Assembly (NCBI RefSeq): GCF_047675955.1
Contig: NC_132915.1
Coordinates: 48,064,026-48,128,025 of the forward strand
Length of the DNA: 64,000 nt
Reading direction: 5' to 3'
DNA from: Chlorocebus sabaeus
Taxonomy: Eukaryota; Chordata; Mammalia; Primates; Cercopithecidae
Shown here: piece by piece, positions 12,691 through 24,762 of the stretch
How positions within the stretch are numbered: position 1 is the stretch's first letter
How the letters are laid out: each line of letters starts with the position of its first letter
Position numbers and translations under genes: made by a program
The notes under the pieces: generated by a model
Seen by the model: only the letters and a program-made list of their open reading frames with translations
Database searches by the model: none
Told to the model about the DNA's origin: nothing

Positions 12691-13475
12691 AATCTATGAC
12701 CTTAAACGGCACCACTAACCCATGCCAATCCTAATAAAAGGTGAGGAACCATCTCAAATCAACCTCCACTGTTGAAATTGTTAAGTCCCCGTATTATTAG
12801 TAGCTTGTTGCTATTAGGTACATAAGTTATGGATAAAATGTTTACTGAATGATGAAATGAATGAATAGATGAACAATAGTCCTTATAGGCCCTGAAAATG
12901 CTGGCTTTACATCTTACTGGTAAGTTTTTTATGGTTACAGGTCTTAATATTGTTCTAGCCTTGAAATGCAGTGAAGCACCGATGTCTTTTTGATAGCCAC
13001 ACATGCTGCTGAATAATGACATTGACTTATAATGCTTTTTCAGTTTCTAAGGCACAGACACATATATGACCTTTTTCTGGTCAATTGCCACCACCACCAC
13101 CCATACGCCCAGTATCCCTGTTTGAAACAGTGGACTTCCAGAGAATCACTTATTCTTCAATTTTCATCTACTTTGAGCCCGTGAAGATATGAATTAACTT
13201 TGAAAGCTTTTCTATTTCCTTCTTTCAGGGAGAAGCGTTTGAGGATGAGTCAGGTTTAAGTCCATTTTTCAGGTTGGGAAACTTAATAGTAAACAACTGT
13301 TTAAAGTTCATCCAATGAACCTTTAAAAAGTCTCTCCTTTCACACCTGAGACACAATAATTGTGAAAAATAGTCAAACATAACAAGAAATAAAGAACACA
13401 GAAGGTCAGCAGTGTTTCTACCCTCCAGAGACAGCCATGTTAACGGTTTGGTGCATAGGGTCTGTTTGTCCAGCA

Positions 13476-13510
13476 GGTGAAACCCCATCTCTACTAAAAA
13501 AAAAAAAAAA

Positions 13511-13541
<31 letters not shown>

Positions 13542-13708
13542 AATTAGCCTGCTGTGGTGGCAGGTGCCTGTAATCCCAGCTACTCTGGAGGCTGAAGCAG
13601 GAGAATCACTTGAACTCAGAAGGCAGAGGTTGCAGTGAGCCGAGATTGCACCACTACACTCCAGCCTGGGTGACAGAGCAAGACTCTGTCTCGAAAAAAA
13701 AAAAAAAA
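13476..13708 (+). mobile_element. 5'-truncated Alu with internal (TA)n(CA)n microsatellite
   Basis: The copy starts inside the left monomer at 'ggtgaaaccccatctctac' and runs through the middle A-rich region, the complete right monomer ('cctgtaatcccagctactc', 'gcctgggtgacagagcaagac') and a short A tail. The middle A-rich linker has grown to about 18 A residues followed by (TA)n and (CA)n at about 13513-13541, a common birthplace of primate microsatellites. Moderate divergence suggests an AluS or AluJ age. Confidence 0.9.
13513..13541. repeat. Compound (TA)n(CA)n microsatellite
   Basis: After 'aaaattatatatatata' the sequence turns into 'cacacacacacacacac', within the A-rich linker of the truncated Alu. 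Such tracts are usually length-polymorphic. Confidence 0.9.
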
Positions 13709-14691
13709 GAATCTTTGATCACTTTTAGTAATCTCTAAATGTGGAGTAAACAATAGACTATTCATCTTACATTATTTACTGGAATCCAACTTCATTAGTT
13801 AAGTTTTGTTGGGAAAAATTAGCTATTGCTGACTGCTTGTGAGAAGAAACCATTGTTTATGTTGGATGGTGCAATAAGTCCAGAGTAACTTCAGGGATCC
13901 CTAGGCTAGTTGGCTGTAGTTTTAGAACTCAGCTTAGTTAGGACACCAGCTGTTGACAATCCGTCACATGGTTAGCCCTGATTCCTCAGCAGTTCTTACT
14001 GGAAAAAGGGAACTCAGTGTACACTCACCTGGTCTTTTCCATTTAGCAAGGATCTGCCAGAGGATACTGCTGAGGTCTCCAATCCTTCAACACCCAGCCC
14101 ACACCCTCTTTCCTATGAAAGAAAAGGACATGGGGGAATCACATGTTTCATTTAAGGAATACAGATAACAACGTGATAGACATTACCTGTTTGAGGGGAG
14201 AAACTCTCTCTCCTCTCTATGTGAACACAGTGTTGCCACTGACCTCATGCGTATGTTTCTCTTTCTGGAGGGAAAAAAGCATAAATTATGTAAATTGTCA
14301 TCTGCCAGATAGGAATGCAACCTTCTTTGTTCTTTGTAGAGTATTTGTCTGACAAATGGCAAATAGCCAATATTTACACATTCTGCAGGTCTGGAGAGGA
14401 TTTGGCATGGAGTCCAAGTATTGATGTTAAGATCTTGTTTTAGAAACAATTAAGCAGAAATGAAACAGAAATCTAATTCTAGCTTTGGTTGTTAGGGGAC
14501 CATCTTTATTTCAGTTCTGCCTCTTAATACTCTTCCCTTTGCTTTTCATCTCTGGTCTGTGGGAAGGATTCATATTTACCTTTACCAATGTATTAATAGC
14601 TTTAATATCTTGTTAGTTTATATTTAGATGGCTTTTGAACACTTATTTTATGTGCATTAGTCCTCTGCATCTTCTGTAATTTATTAAATAC

Positions 14692-14721
14692 ACTCATCAT
14701 CATCCTCCTCCTCCTCCTCTT
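14692..14721. repeat. Trinucleotide tract (ATC)n(CTC)n
   Basis: The run 'tcatcatcatcctcctcctcctcctct' is a short trinucleotide repeat, non-coding here. Confidence 0.85.
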
Positions 14722-15269
14722 TGATATGGGTTATAAGTGAATTTTTGCACACCTCATGAGGGATCATATCACACGGGTGAGTTACAACACCATGATTGAG
14801 AATCACTGTTACCTATACCACAATTTAGTCTGAAACACCTTGGTCGTGACAGTCTACTGCTAGGGTTTTTCTCAGTGACTCTAAAGCCAGTACATGCCTT
14901 GTTCAGGCCTTCATCCCTCTGCACATCTGTCCCTGCCCTGTCTCCAGGCATGGCTCTCCCATCCCTGCTTGTACACTCCCCTACCTACCTACCATTTCCC
15001 ACTCCCCTCTGCTGGTCAAGGCTCAGCAGGCAGCCTCCCTCTTCTGCAGTGACTCCTCTATTATCCTTCTACACTGAAACCACATGGTGTTCAGTCGCAG
15101 ACAGCTCACTTAACAACCACGTGTTACCCGCTCAGGTGCTTTCTCATGACTTCTGAGTTAGACCACAAGGTCAATGAAGGCAGAGACCAAGTCTCAGTGA
15201 GACCCCATAACTCTCATGACACATCTGCAAAGCGTTGAGTTTGGTGCTAGAAAGGTACATGCCCATTCT

Positions 15270-15630
15270 GCTGGTGTCATTTATTGAATACTTGCTACAT
15301 TTCAGGAGCTGCTGCTTTTGATAATGAGAGCATCACTTTCTCTGTGTTCAGCACAGCTCTAGACACTTTACATATTTAGCTCACTTAATCCTCACTATCC
15401 TATGTGATAGTTACTAACATTATCCCCATTTTGCATGTGAGGAACCTGAAGTACTGTGAGCTTAATAGGAATTTGAACATTCTCTTTTAGACTCATTTGC
15501 TGCACTTGGCCTCTCTCTTTTGAGCCTCACAGCAACCTAGTGAGGAAACCAAGTCACAAGGCTGGTAAATGTGAAAGGGCCCTGTGTGCTTCAAACTCAT
15601 TTTCTTTTCCACTATGCAGTATGGCTTTCC
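15270..15630 (-). repeat. MIR-like fragment(s), antisense
   Basis: Antisense MIR wording appears in diverged form: 'ttattgaatacttgctacattt', 'agctcacttaatcctcactatcc', 'tatccccattttgcatgtgaggaac' and 'cacagcaacctagtgaggaaacc'. Possibly two copies. Confidence 0.6.
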
Positions 15631-15749
15631 CAAGACTTCTTTACTATCTGCTCTTAACTTAAACTATGAAGAGACCTGGTGGCAGTCCTAAAATCAGCAG
15701 TTTACAGAACGCTCGATATTTGTTGCCTCTATCCAGGACAGTTCATCTG

Positions 15750-16220
15750 TGTGTTGGCTTCCTGTTGCTGCTATAACAAATTACCACAAAAAACAACACA
15801 AACTTACTATCTTATAGTTCTGGAGATCAGAAGTCCCAACTCAGTCTCGCCTAGCTAAATTCAGGGGAGCAGCAGGCCTATGTGCCCTCTGGAGATCAAG
15901 GCGAGGATCTGTTTGTCTTTTCTGGCTTCTACAGGCCACATGCTTCCTCAGCTCATGGCTCCTTCCTCCATCTTGCTCCCACTGCTAATTCTATCCCTTC
16001 ATCCTCTCTCTCTGACTCAGACCCTCCTGCTTCCCTCTTCTAAGGACCACTGTGACTCCCTCAAGCCAAATGATCCTGGATAATCCAGGATCATATCTCC
16101 CTCTCAGGAGCCCTCATCACATCAGTGAAGACCCTTTTACTGCACAAGGCAAAGTGTTCACAGGTACCAGGGACTGAGATGAAGATATCTTCGGGGGCCA
16201 CTGTTCAGCCCACCACCACC
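15750..16220 (-). repeat. MaLR-like LTR fragment, antisense
   Basis: It opens 'gttggcttcctgttgctgctataacaaattaccac' (diverged) and passes 'tatagttctggagatcagaagtcc', 'aatccaggatcat', 'ttcacaggtaccagggactg' and 'gggggccactgttcagccc', the antisense pattern of a MaLR-type LTR. The ORF at 15880-16083 is inside it and is not a gene. It contains the palindrome at 16070-16094. Confidence 0.6.
16070..16094. repeat. 25-nt near-perfect palindrome
   Basis: Arms ATGATCCTGGAT (16070-16081) and ATCCAGGATCAT (16083-16094) are exact reverse complements separated by a single A. The right arm is part of the usual LTR sequence, so the left arm is the odd part. Confidence 0.9.
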
Positions 16221-17099
16221 TGCTATTTTGTGGGCGAAGCACTTAGTCTCCACTAGCACAAGCTCCTTGAGACTGGGCACCTATCTTCCACTACCCTTTT
16301 GCCTCTCTGCATCTAATATATCAATGTATACATCGTATGCATCAATATTCCTTCATTTTTGTTCTAAAAATTAAATTGAAACAAGGAAGTGAAGAAAAAA
16401 GGTGCTGAAGGGTTAGACTGAAATGAATTGGTCCTCTTTGAAATACAATTTATTTTTCTCTATATTGCATATGTTTTATGATTGCGTCCACCCAACTGTA
16501 CGTACATATTGCACACATCTGTGCAGAGACAGAAACAATTGCCACAATCTCTGGATCCCTGCCTTGCTTAAAACTGTGATTGTGTTGCCATTTCCCTCTA
16601 AACCTTTCTTAATCGAGGTCAAATTCAAAATGCCTGCAGTTCAGCTGTGTGAAAAAGCATAAGGGAGAGGAGTCCCTGATAGTGATATAAAGAAAAAGAG
16701 AATTTTAATGATAACTATAAATGCCTGAGAATTAAAATTTTCATTGTCTAGATTTAAACACACATATATACATTCAAGCAAAGATAAAAATACCTTTGGT
16801 TTGGATTAGAAGACTGAATTCTGGCAGAGTCACATAGTAATCAGTTTTGTTATATTCCAGTGACTAAAATATAAATCCACATAAGTTAGAGGCTATATTT
16901 ATTTAAAATTTTCTGTCCCAGGGAGGAAAAAAACTCTTAGGATGTTTATCTCATTTTCAATAGTGTATTTCATAAGGAAATGGACACTTGATCCTATCTT
17001 TAGAGGCAGCAATAAACATAGCAAAACAAATTGAAAGTCCAGCTTCACATGTGGTTGTTTTTGTTTCGATTTATTAGCAGGAAGCTCTTTGGCATAATT

Positions 17100-17137
17100 G
17101 CTCTGATTCTGATGGGGCTGGCTCTGATTCTGATGGG
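17100..17137. repeat. Short tandem duplication, 21-bp unit
   Basis: GCTCTGATTCTGATGGG occurs twice, separated by GCTG, giving about 1.8 copies of a 21-bp unit. The second copy is identical over 17 bases. Confidence 0.85.
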
Positions 17138-17959
17138 TGTGCAGCCCCTTGCTCCACACCATAACAAGAATGTGAAACCTTGAAGGTACAGTGTACACCC
17201 CTTGTACTTCCAGAGTCAAGAAAGCTTAATGGAGACTAGATGAACAAGGGAATTCTAATCCCCAAAATGGCCGAAGACCTCTGTTCTCATTTTAATAATT
17301 ATGTTTAGTAAGTGAGATTCCAGATCTCATTTTTCTTTCTTTCCCTAGGTCCTAATTCAGTTTGGCTCAGCTATGACCTCGACTGTGTACATAGCACTGT
17401 GTCCAGCTGCCTTTGGGCTCCCTCAGTCTCACACGTTGCTAAGTTACCTCAAACTCCAAAGGTCTGACTCCAAGCTTGATACACACCTGCCTGCCACCCC
17501 TTCCCCCATTAACCTGGTCTTTCATCATTGATCATTATCGTATGGGTGACACCACCATCTGTCCTGCTTTCTACCTGGAAACTCGAGCCATTATCAGCCT
17601 CACACATCCTTCACGCTTAGTCAACATCTATACCCTGTTTTATTCCATCTTCTATATCTCCCCCACCACTCTCTTCCTTTCTAATCCCTCTCCTTACAAT
17701 CAACTCGTCAAACCCTTACAAACAATCTTTTACTTGATCTCCTTGTCTCATCTTGCCTAACTCTCATCCAGTGTTTCCCAACTTGGTATTGATGATTCTT
17801 TACTACAGGTTCTCTCTTCCAGCCTTTAAAACATTAATATGCAATGAGAACCCCTGCATAGGGTTATGGTACGCAGTGTTACACATACTTATTTGACCAG
17901 GAAGCTCTTTCTCCATGGCATACCTATTAATACCTCACAAAGCAGTATTGTTTGGAACT

Positions 17960-18490
17960 TACTGGCCTATGCTGCCTGAGTCATTTTCAACAAATTGGAG
18001 CATGTTACCCCCTACTTTGAAACTCCTATTGATACCCCATGGTTTTAAGGTTATATCCAAAGGCACTTCACCATGTGCCCCTAATCTAATGTCTTGGAAT
18101 AATTTTCCACCTACTCTTTTTCATGGACCCAATGGTGCACCATCTAAGGACTGCTCTGAGTCATCTGAACATGCCAAGTCCCTTCACACCTTGAGTGCGT
18201 ACACACAGTCTGACTATGCCACATCCTCATCTCCCTGGAAACTGCTCATGTGTCATTGCTCTCTACAGCTTCCCCAAGCTTCCCAGAAAGATTTAATTGC
18301 ACTCTTTGTTGTATTCCCTTTTTGTAAAACTGATCACATTGTACACTAAGTTTTTCTCCCTCACTGGACTGCAAATACCTGAGGCTTAGTAATCATTTTT
18401 TATAAGTCCCCAGCATCCAATACAGTGCCTAGCACTCAGGGGGTACTTAAAAAATGTTTGGTGAAAGAATGAATAAGTGAATGAGGAAAC
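17960..18490 (+). repeat. L2 LINE 3' fragment
   Basis: The run 'attggagcatgttaccccc', 'aaggttatatccaaaggc', 'catgtgcccctaatc', 'agactgctc'-like text, 'cactggactgcaaatacctgagg', 'atacagtgcctagcactca' and a terminal 'gtgaaagaatgaataagtga' matches the L2 3' end in sense orientation. The 144-codon ORF at 17915-18349 is a chance frame in this old LINE. Confidence 0.7.
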
Positions 18491-19739
18491 AAATGAAGTG
18501 AGTTGGAAGTTGTAAGCAGAGTGCAGAGTTCATTATGTTAAGTGGAAAGTTGACCTTACAAACAAAACATAAACATCACTTTGTGTTGGGTTCAATAATA
18601 TTAGTAAAAGTGTCAAAGAAATCAACTCAGCTCTCAGTAAATTAAACTACCAAGAAGAAACCAGAAATTCCAGTACAGGCAGAATTTATTAATGTACTTA
18701 TCATGGGAAAATCTTTAAAAATAAAGGACATTTGGGCCATTGTATTTTTTGTGTAGAGACATAATTGTTTTCCTTATTGTGTATTTTTTACTTTTCTTAT
18801 AAAAATGAACCCATGACCTCATATCATGAAACGTGTATGGCAGCAGGTATAAGCAATATAAATACTTTTTGTTATTTGTTTTGCTTATTGCATATGTTTA
18901 AAGATAATACCCCTTACTGGAGATTTATCTCTTCATACTAGAATATTATTTTAAATAATGACTCATAAAGGCAAACATTTTTTATTTAATTTCATTACAT
19001 TTCTCTTGCCATTGCTCCTTTGGAAACATTTTTTTCTTTGCATCCTGCCTCTTGCATAAGAACTGTCGGCCTCACCAGGTCATCTTAGCACATTCACAAA
19101 GTCATCACGACTTTGGAACCTTGACTCCTTTGAAATTCATCTTCTACAAGTTTTTAAAAATTCTAAAAATACCTTTCATCAATGCAAACACACTGAAGAA
19201 AATTTGAGAACACAGACAAGACAAGCATTTAGGAGCAAAATCCCTGACATTGACTCAGCTAGATGGCTGCCTCCCATACCTGGAGCATCAGAGTCTCCAG
19301 CAGAGCCCACACCGTCACTGGCTGAAACCCACTGCTGCCTTACTGTGAAGCAGCTCCTGGCTAACGATAAAACAGCCTGATAAAAGGTGGATGATCAGCC
19401 CATCAGCTGGATGCTTGTTTTACATCTTTTTAACATCTGGATTTGGAGCTCTTTTGCTCATCCAATCATCAATTCAACAAACATTTATGAAGTGCATGCT
19501 CTTTGCCAAATACTCTACTAGGCTCTGGGGAATATAAAGATGAATGAATTCCCTTTCCTCAAAAGACTCATAATCTTGTGTGCATGCAGGGAGGGAGAGG
19601 AAAATAGCAGGCACATAAACGATGAGCCCCTTATAGAAGAGGTAAGATACTCTTCTAGGCCAGGGTGGGTTGGAGGTGATCTGTTTGCCAAAACGCAGAG
19701 GGGTTGGAGGAGGCTTTAATAAAGAAGTGGCCTTTTAAA

Positions 19740-20669
19740 AAATAACTATTTTAAATTAATTTTTGTGAGCAATAGTCAGTATATGTATTTATGGGGTACA
19801 TGAGATGTTTTGATACAGGCATGCAATGTGAAATAAGTACATCTTGAAGAATGAGGCATCCATCCATCCCCTCAAACACTTATCCATTGAATTACAAACA
19901 ACTCAATTACAGATTTTACGTTTTTTAAAAAATCTACAGTTATTATTGACTATAGTCACCCTATTGTGCTATCAAATGTAGGTCTTATTCATTCTATTAT
20001 ATATTTTTATACCTATTAACCACCCGACCCTCCCTCTCAGCCCCTCACTACCCTACCCAGTCTCTGGTAACCATCCTTCTTCCGCTCTTCCATGGACCAA
20101 CTTCTTCCATGGACATGTCCCATATACATGAGTTCAATTGTTTTGATTTTTAGATCCTGCAAATAAGTGAAAACATGTGATGTTTGTCTTTCTGTGCCTG
20201 ACTTATTTCAATTAACATAATAACCTCCAGTTCCATCCAGGTTGTTGCAAATGACTGGATCTCATTCTTTTTATGTCTGAATAGTACTCCATTGTGTATA
20301 TGTACCACATTTTCTTTATCAGTTCGTCTGTTGATAGACACTTAGGTTGCTTCCAAATCTTAGCTATTGTAAAAAAAAAAAAAAAAAAAAATACTGCAAC
20401 AAACACAGTAGAGCAGATATCTCCCTGATATACTGATTTCCTTTCTTTTGGGTATATGCCCAGCAGTGTGATTGCTGGATCATATGGTAGCTCAAGTTTT
20501 ACTTTTTTAAGGAACCTCCAAGCTGTTCTCCCTAGTGGTTGTACTAATTTACATTCCCACCAGCAGTGTACGGGGGTTCCCTTTGGTCCACATCCTCTCT
20601 AGCATTTATTATTGCCTGTCTTTTGGATAAAAGCCATTTTAACTGGGGTGAGGTGATATCTCATTGTAG
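19740..20669 (-). mobile_element. Older L1 (L1M/L1PB type), 3' part, antisense
   Basis: It contains the 3' UTR pattern 'tatttatggggtacatgagatg', 'gatacaggcatgcaatgtg', followed by antisense ORF2 3' coding ('ccattgtgtatatgtaccac', 'gttgatagacacttaggttgc'). It breaks at 20669, where the younger L1 begins, and resumes at 26761. A pure A tract of about 21 bases at 20371-20391 has grown in place of ordinary L1 sequence. Only broken ORF2 remnants remain. Confidence 0.85.
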
Positions 20670-20887
20670 GTTTTTTTAATATATTTATACTTTAAGTTCT
20701 AGGGTATATGTGCACAACGTGCAGGTTTGTTACATATGTATACATGTGCCATGTTGGTGTGCTGCACCTATTAACTCGTCATTTACATTAGGTATATCTC
20801 CTAATGCTATCCCTCCCCTGTCCCCTCACTCCACGACAGGCCCCAGTGTGTGATGTTCCCCTTCCTGTGTCCAAGTGATCTCATTGT

Positions 20888-23800
20888 TCAATTCCCACCT
20901 ATGAGTGAGAACATGCGGTGTTTGGTTTTCTGTTCCTGCGATAGTTTGCTGAGAATGATGATTTCCAGCTGCATCCATGTCCCTACAAAGGACATGAAAT
21001 CATCTTTTTTATGGCTGCATAGTATTCCATGGTGTATATGTGCCACATTGTCTTTATCCAGTCTGTCATTGATGGACATTTGGGTTGGTTCCAAGTCTTT
21101 GCTATTGTGAATAGTGCTGCAATAAAAATACGTATGCATGTGTCTTTATAGCAGCATGACTTATAATCCTTTCGGTATATACCCAGTAATGGGATGGCTG
21201 GGTCAAATGGTATTTCTAGTTCTAGATCCTTGAGGAATCTCCACACTGTTTTCCACAATGGTTGAACTAGTTTACAGTCCCACCAACAGTGTAAAAGTGT
21301 TCCTATTTCTCCACATCCTCTCCAGCACCTGTTGTTTCCTGACTTTTTAATGATCGCCATTCTAACTGGTGTGAGATGGTATCTCATTGTGGTTTTGATT
21401 TGCATTGCTCTGATGGCAAGTGATGATGAGCATTTTTTCATGTTTCTGTTGGCTGTGTAAAAGTCTTCTTTTGAGAAGTGTCGGTTCATATCCTTTTCCC
21501 ACTTTTTGATGGAGTTGTTTTTTTCTTGTAAATTTGTTTGAGTTCTTTGTAGGTTCTGGATATTAGCCCTTTGTCAGACAAGTAGATTGCAAAAATGTTC
21601 TCCCATTCTGTAGGTTGCCTGTTCACTCTGATGGTAGTTTCTTTTGCTGTGTGGAAGCTCTTTAGTTTAATTAGATCGCATTTGTCAATTTGGACTTTTG
21701 TTGCCATTGCTTTTGGTGTTTTAGACATGAAGTCCTTGCCCATGCCTATGTCCTGAATGGTATTGCCTAGGTTTTCTTCTAGGGTTTTTATGGTTTTAGG
21801 TGTGACATTTAAGTCTCTAATTCATCTTGAATTAATTTTTGTACAAGGTGTAAGGAAGGGATCCAATTTCAGCTTTCTACTTATGGCTAGCCAATTTTCC
21901 CAGCACCATTTATTAAATAGGGAATCCGGTCCCCACTTCTTGTTTTTGTCAGGTTTGTCAAAGAAAGATCAGATGGCTGTAGATGTGTGGTATTATTTCT
22001 GAGGACTCTGTTCTGTTCCATTGGTCTATATCTTTCTTTTGGTACCAGTACCATGCTGTTTTGGTTACTGTAGCCTTGTAGTATAGTTTGAAGTCAGGTA
22101 GCGTGATGCTTCCAGCTTTGTTCTTTTGGCTTAGGACTGTCTTGGCAATGCAGGCTCTTTTTTGGTTCCATATGAACTTTAAAGTAGTTTTTTTCCAATT
22201 CTGTGAAGAAAGTCATTAGTAGCTTGAAGGGGATGGCATTGAATCTATAAATTACCTTGGGCAGTATGGCCATTTTCATAATATTGATTCTTCCTATCCA
22301 TGAGCATGGGATGTTCTTCCATTTATTTGTGTCCTCTTTTATTTCATTGAGCAGTGATTTGTAGTTTTCCTCGAAGAGGTCTTTCACATCCCTTGTAAGT
22401 TGGATTCCTAGGTATCTTATTCCCTTTAAAGCTATTGTGAATGGGAGTTCACTCATGATTTGGCTGTTTGTCTGTTTTTGGTGTATAAGAATGCTAGTGA
22501 CTTTTGCACATTGATTTTGTATCCCGAGACTTTGCTGAAGTTGCTTATCAGCTTAAGGAGATTTTGGGCTGAGATGATGGGATTTTCTAAATATACAATC
22601 ATGTCATCCGCAAACAGGGACAATTTGACTTCCTCTTTTCCTAATTGAATATCCTTTATTTCTTTCTCTTGCCTGATTGCCCTGGCCAGAACTTCCAACA
22701 CTATATTGAATAGGAGTGGTGAGAGAGGGCATCCCTGTCTTGTGCCAGTTTTCAAGGGGAATGTTTTTGCCTATTCAGTATATTGGCTGTGGGTTTGTCA
22801 TAAATAGCTCTTATTATTTTGAGATATGTTCCATCAATACTGAATTTCTTGAGAGTTTTTAGCATGAAGAACTACTGAATTTTGTCAAAGGCCTTTTCTG
22901 CATCTATTGCAATAATCATGTGGTTTTTGTCTTTGGTTCTGTTTATATGCTGGATTACGTTTATTGATTTGCATATGTTGAACCAGCCTTGCATCCCAGG
23001 GATGAAGCCCACTTGATCATGGTGGATAAGCTTTTTGATGTGCTGTTGGATTTGGTTCGCCAGTATTTTATTGAGGATTTTTGCATGGATGTTCATCAGG
23101 GATATTGGTCTAAAATTCTGTTTTTCTGTTGTGTCTCTGCCAGGCTTTGGTATCAGGATGATGTTGGCCTCATAAAATGAGTTAGGGGGCATTCCCTCTT
23201 TTTCTATTGACTGGAATAGTTTCAGAAGGAATGGTACCAGCTCCTCCTTGTACCTCTGGTAGAATTCGGCTGTGAATCCATCTGGTCCTGGACTGTTTTT
23301 GGTTGGTAGGCTATTAATTATTGCCTCAATTTCAGAGCCTGTTATTGGTCTATTCAGGGATTCAACTTCTTCCTGCTTTAGCCTTGGGAGAGTGTATGTG
23401 TCCAAGAATTTATCCATTTCTTCTACGTTTTCTAGTTTATTTGTGTAGAGGTATTTATAGTATTCTCTGATGGTAGTTTGTATTTCTGTGGGGTCAGTGG
23501 TGATATCCCCTTTATCATTTTTTATTGCATCAATTTGATTCTTCTCTATTTTCTTCTTTATTAGTTTTGCTAGCAGTCTATCAATTTTGTTGATCTGCTC
23601 AAAAAACCAACTCCTGGATTCATTGATTTTTTGGAGGGTTTTTTGTGTCTCTATCTCCTTCAGTTCTGCTCTGATCTTAGTTATTTCTTGCCTTCTGCTA
23701 GCTTTTGAATGTGTTTGCTCTTGCTTCTGTAGTTCTTTTAATTGTGATGTTAGAGTGTTAATTTTAGATCTTTCCTGCTTTCTCTCATGGGCATTTAGTG

Positions 23801-24699
23801 CTATAAATTTCCCTCTCCACACTGCTTTAAATGTGTCCCAGAGATTCTGGTATGTTGTATCTTCATTCTCATTGGTTTCAAAGAACATCTTTATTTCTGC
23901 CTTCATTTCGTTATGTACCCAGTAGTCATTCAGGAGCAGGTTGTTCAGTTTCCATGTAGTTGAGTGGTTTTGATTGAGTTTCTTAGTCCTGACTTCTAGT
24001 TTGATTGCACTGTGGTCTGAGAGACAGTTTGTTATAATTTCTGTTCTTGTACATTTGCTGAGGAGTGCTTTACTTCCAACTATGTGATCAATTTTGGAAT
24101 AAGTGTGATGTGGTGCTGAGAAGAATGTATATTCTGTTGATTTGGGGTGGAGAGTTCTGTAGATATGTCTATTAGGTCCGCTTGGTGCAGAGTTGAGTTC
24201 AATTCCTAGATATCCTCGTTAACTTTCTGTCTCGTTGATCTAATGTTGACAGTGGGGTGTTAAAGTCTCCCATTATTATTGTATGGGAGTCTAAGTCTCT
24301 TTGTAAGTCTCTAAGGACTTGCTTTATGAATCTGGGTGCTCCTGTATTGGGTTCATATATATTTAGGATAGTTAGTTCTTCTTGTTGAATTGATCCCTTT
24401 ACCATTATGTAAAGGCCTTCTTTGTCTTTTTTGATCTTTGTTGGTTTAAAGTCTGTTTTATCAGAGACTAGGATTGCAACCCCTGCCTTTTTTTGTTTTC
24501 TATTTGCTTGGTATATCTTCCTCCATCCGTTTATTTTGAGCCTATGTGTGTCTCTGCATGTGAGATGCGTCTCCTGAATACAGCAAACTGATGGGTCTTG
24601 ACTCTTTATCCAATTTGCCATACTGTGTCATTTAATTGGAGAATTTAGCCCATTTACATTTAAGCTTAGTATTGTTATGTGTGAACTTGATCCTGTCAT
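20888..24699 (-). pseudogene. L1 ORF2 pseudogene (endonuclease/reverse transcriptase)
   Basis: The open reading frame would start at the ATG complementary to 24697-24699 and end near 20888, about 1270 codons, close to the family length of about 1275. It is broken: codon 24 is TGA, an endonuclease part is open at 24621-24199, the reverse-transcriptase part is open at 23906-22872 and 22755-22453 (with the FADD active-site motif), and the C-terminal cysteine-rich part is open at 21489-20983 before a frameshift near 21010 moves the end into another frame. The intact protein nicks DNA and reverse-transcribes L1 RNA; this copy is dead. Confidence 0.93.
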
Positions 24700-24762
24700 T
24701 ATGATGTTAGCTGGTTATTTTGTTCATTAATTGATGAAGTTTCTTGCTAGCGTCGATGGTCT

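Noticed and set aside
17095..17140. Possible CRISPR-like or regulatory direct repeat
   Set aside because: Only two copies with a 4-base gap in a mammalian intron; a simple tandem duplication explains it.
17915..18349. Plus-strand ORF of 144 codons
   Set aside because: It coincides with an L2 3' fragment and does not read as LINE protein; a chance frame.
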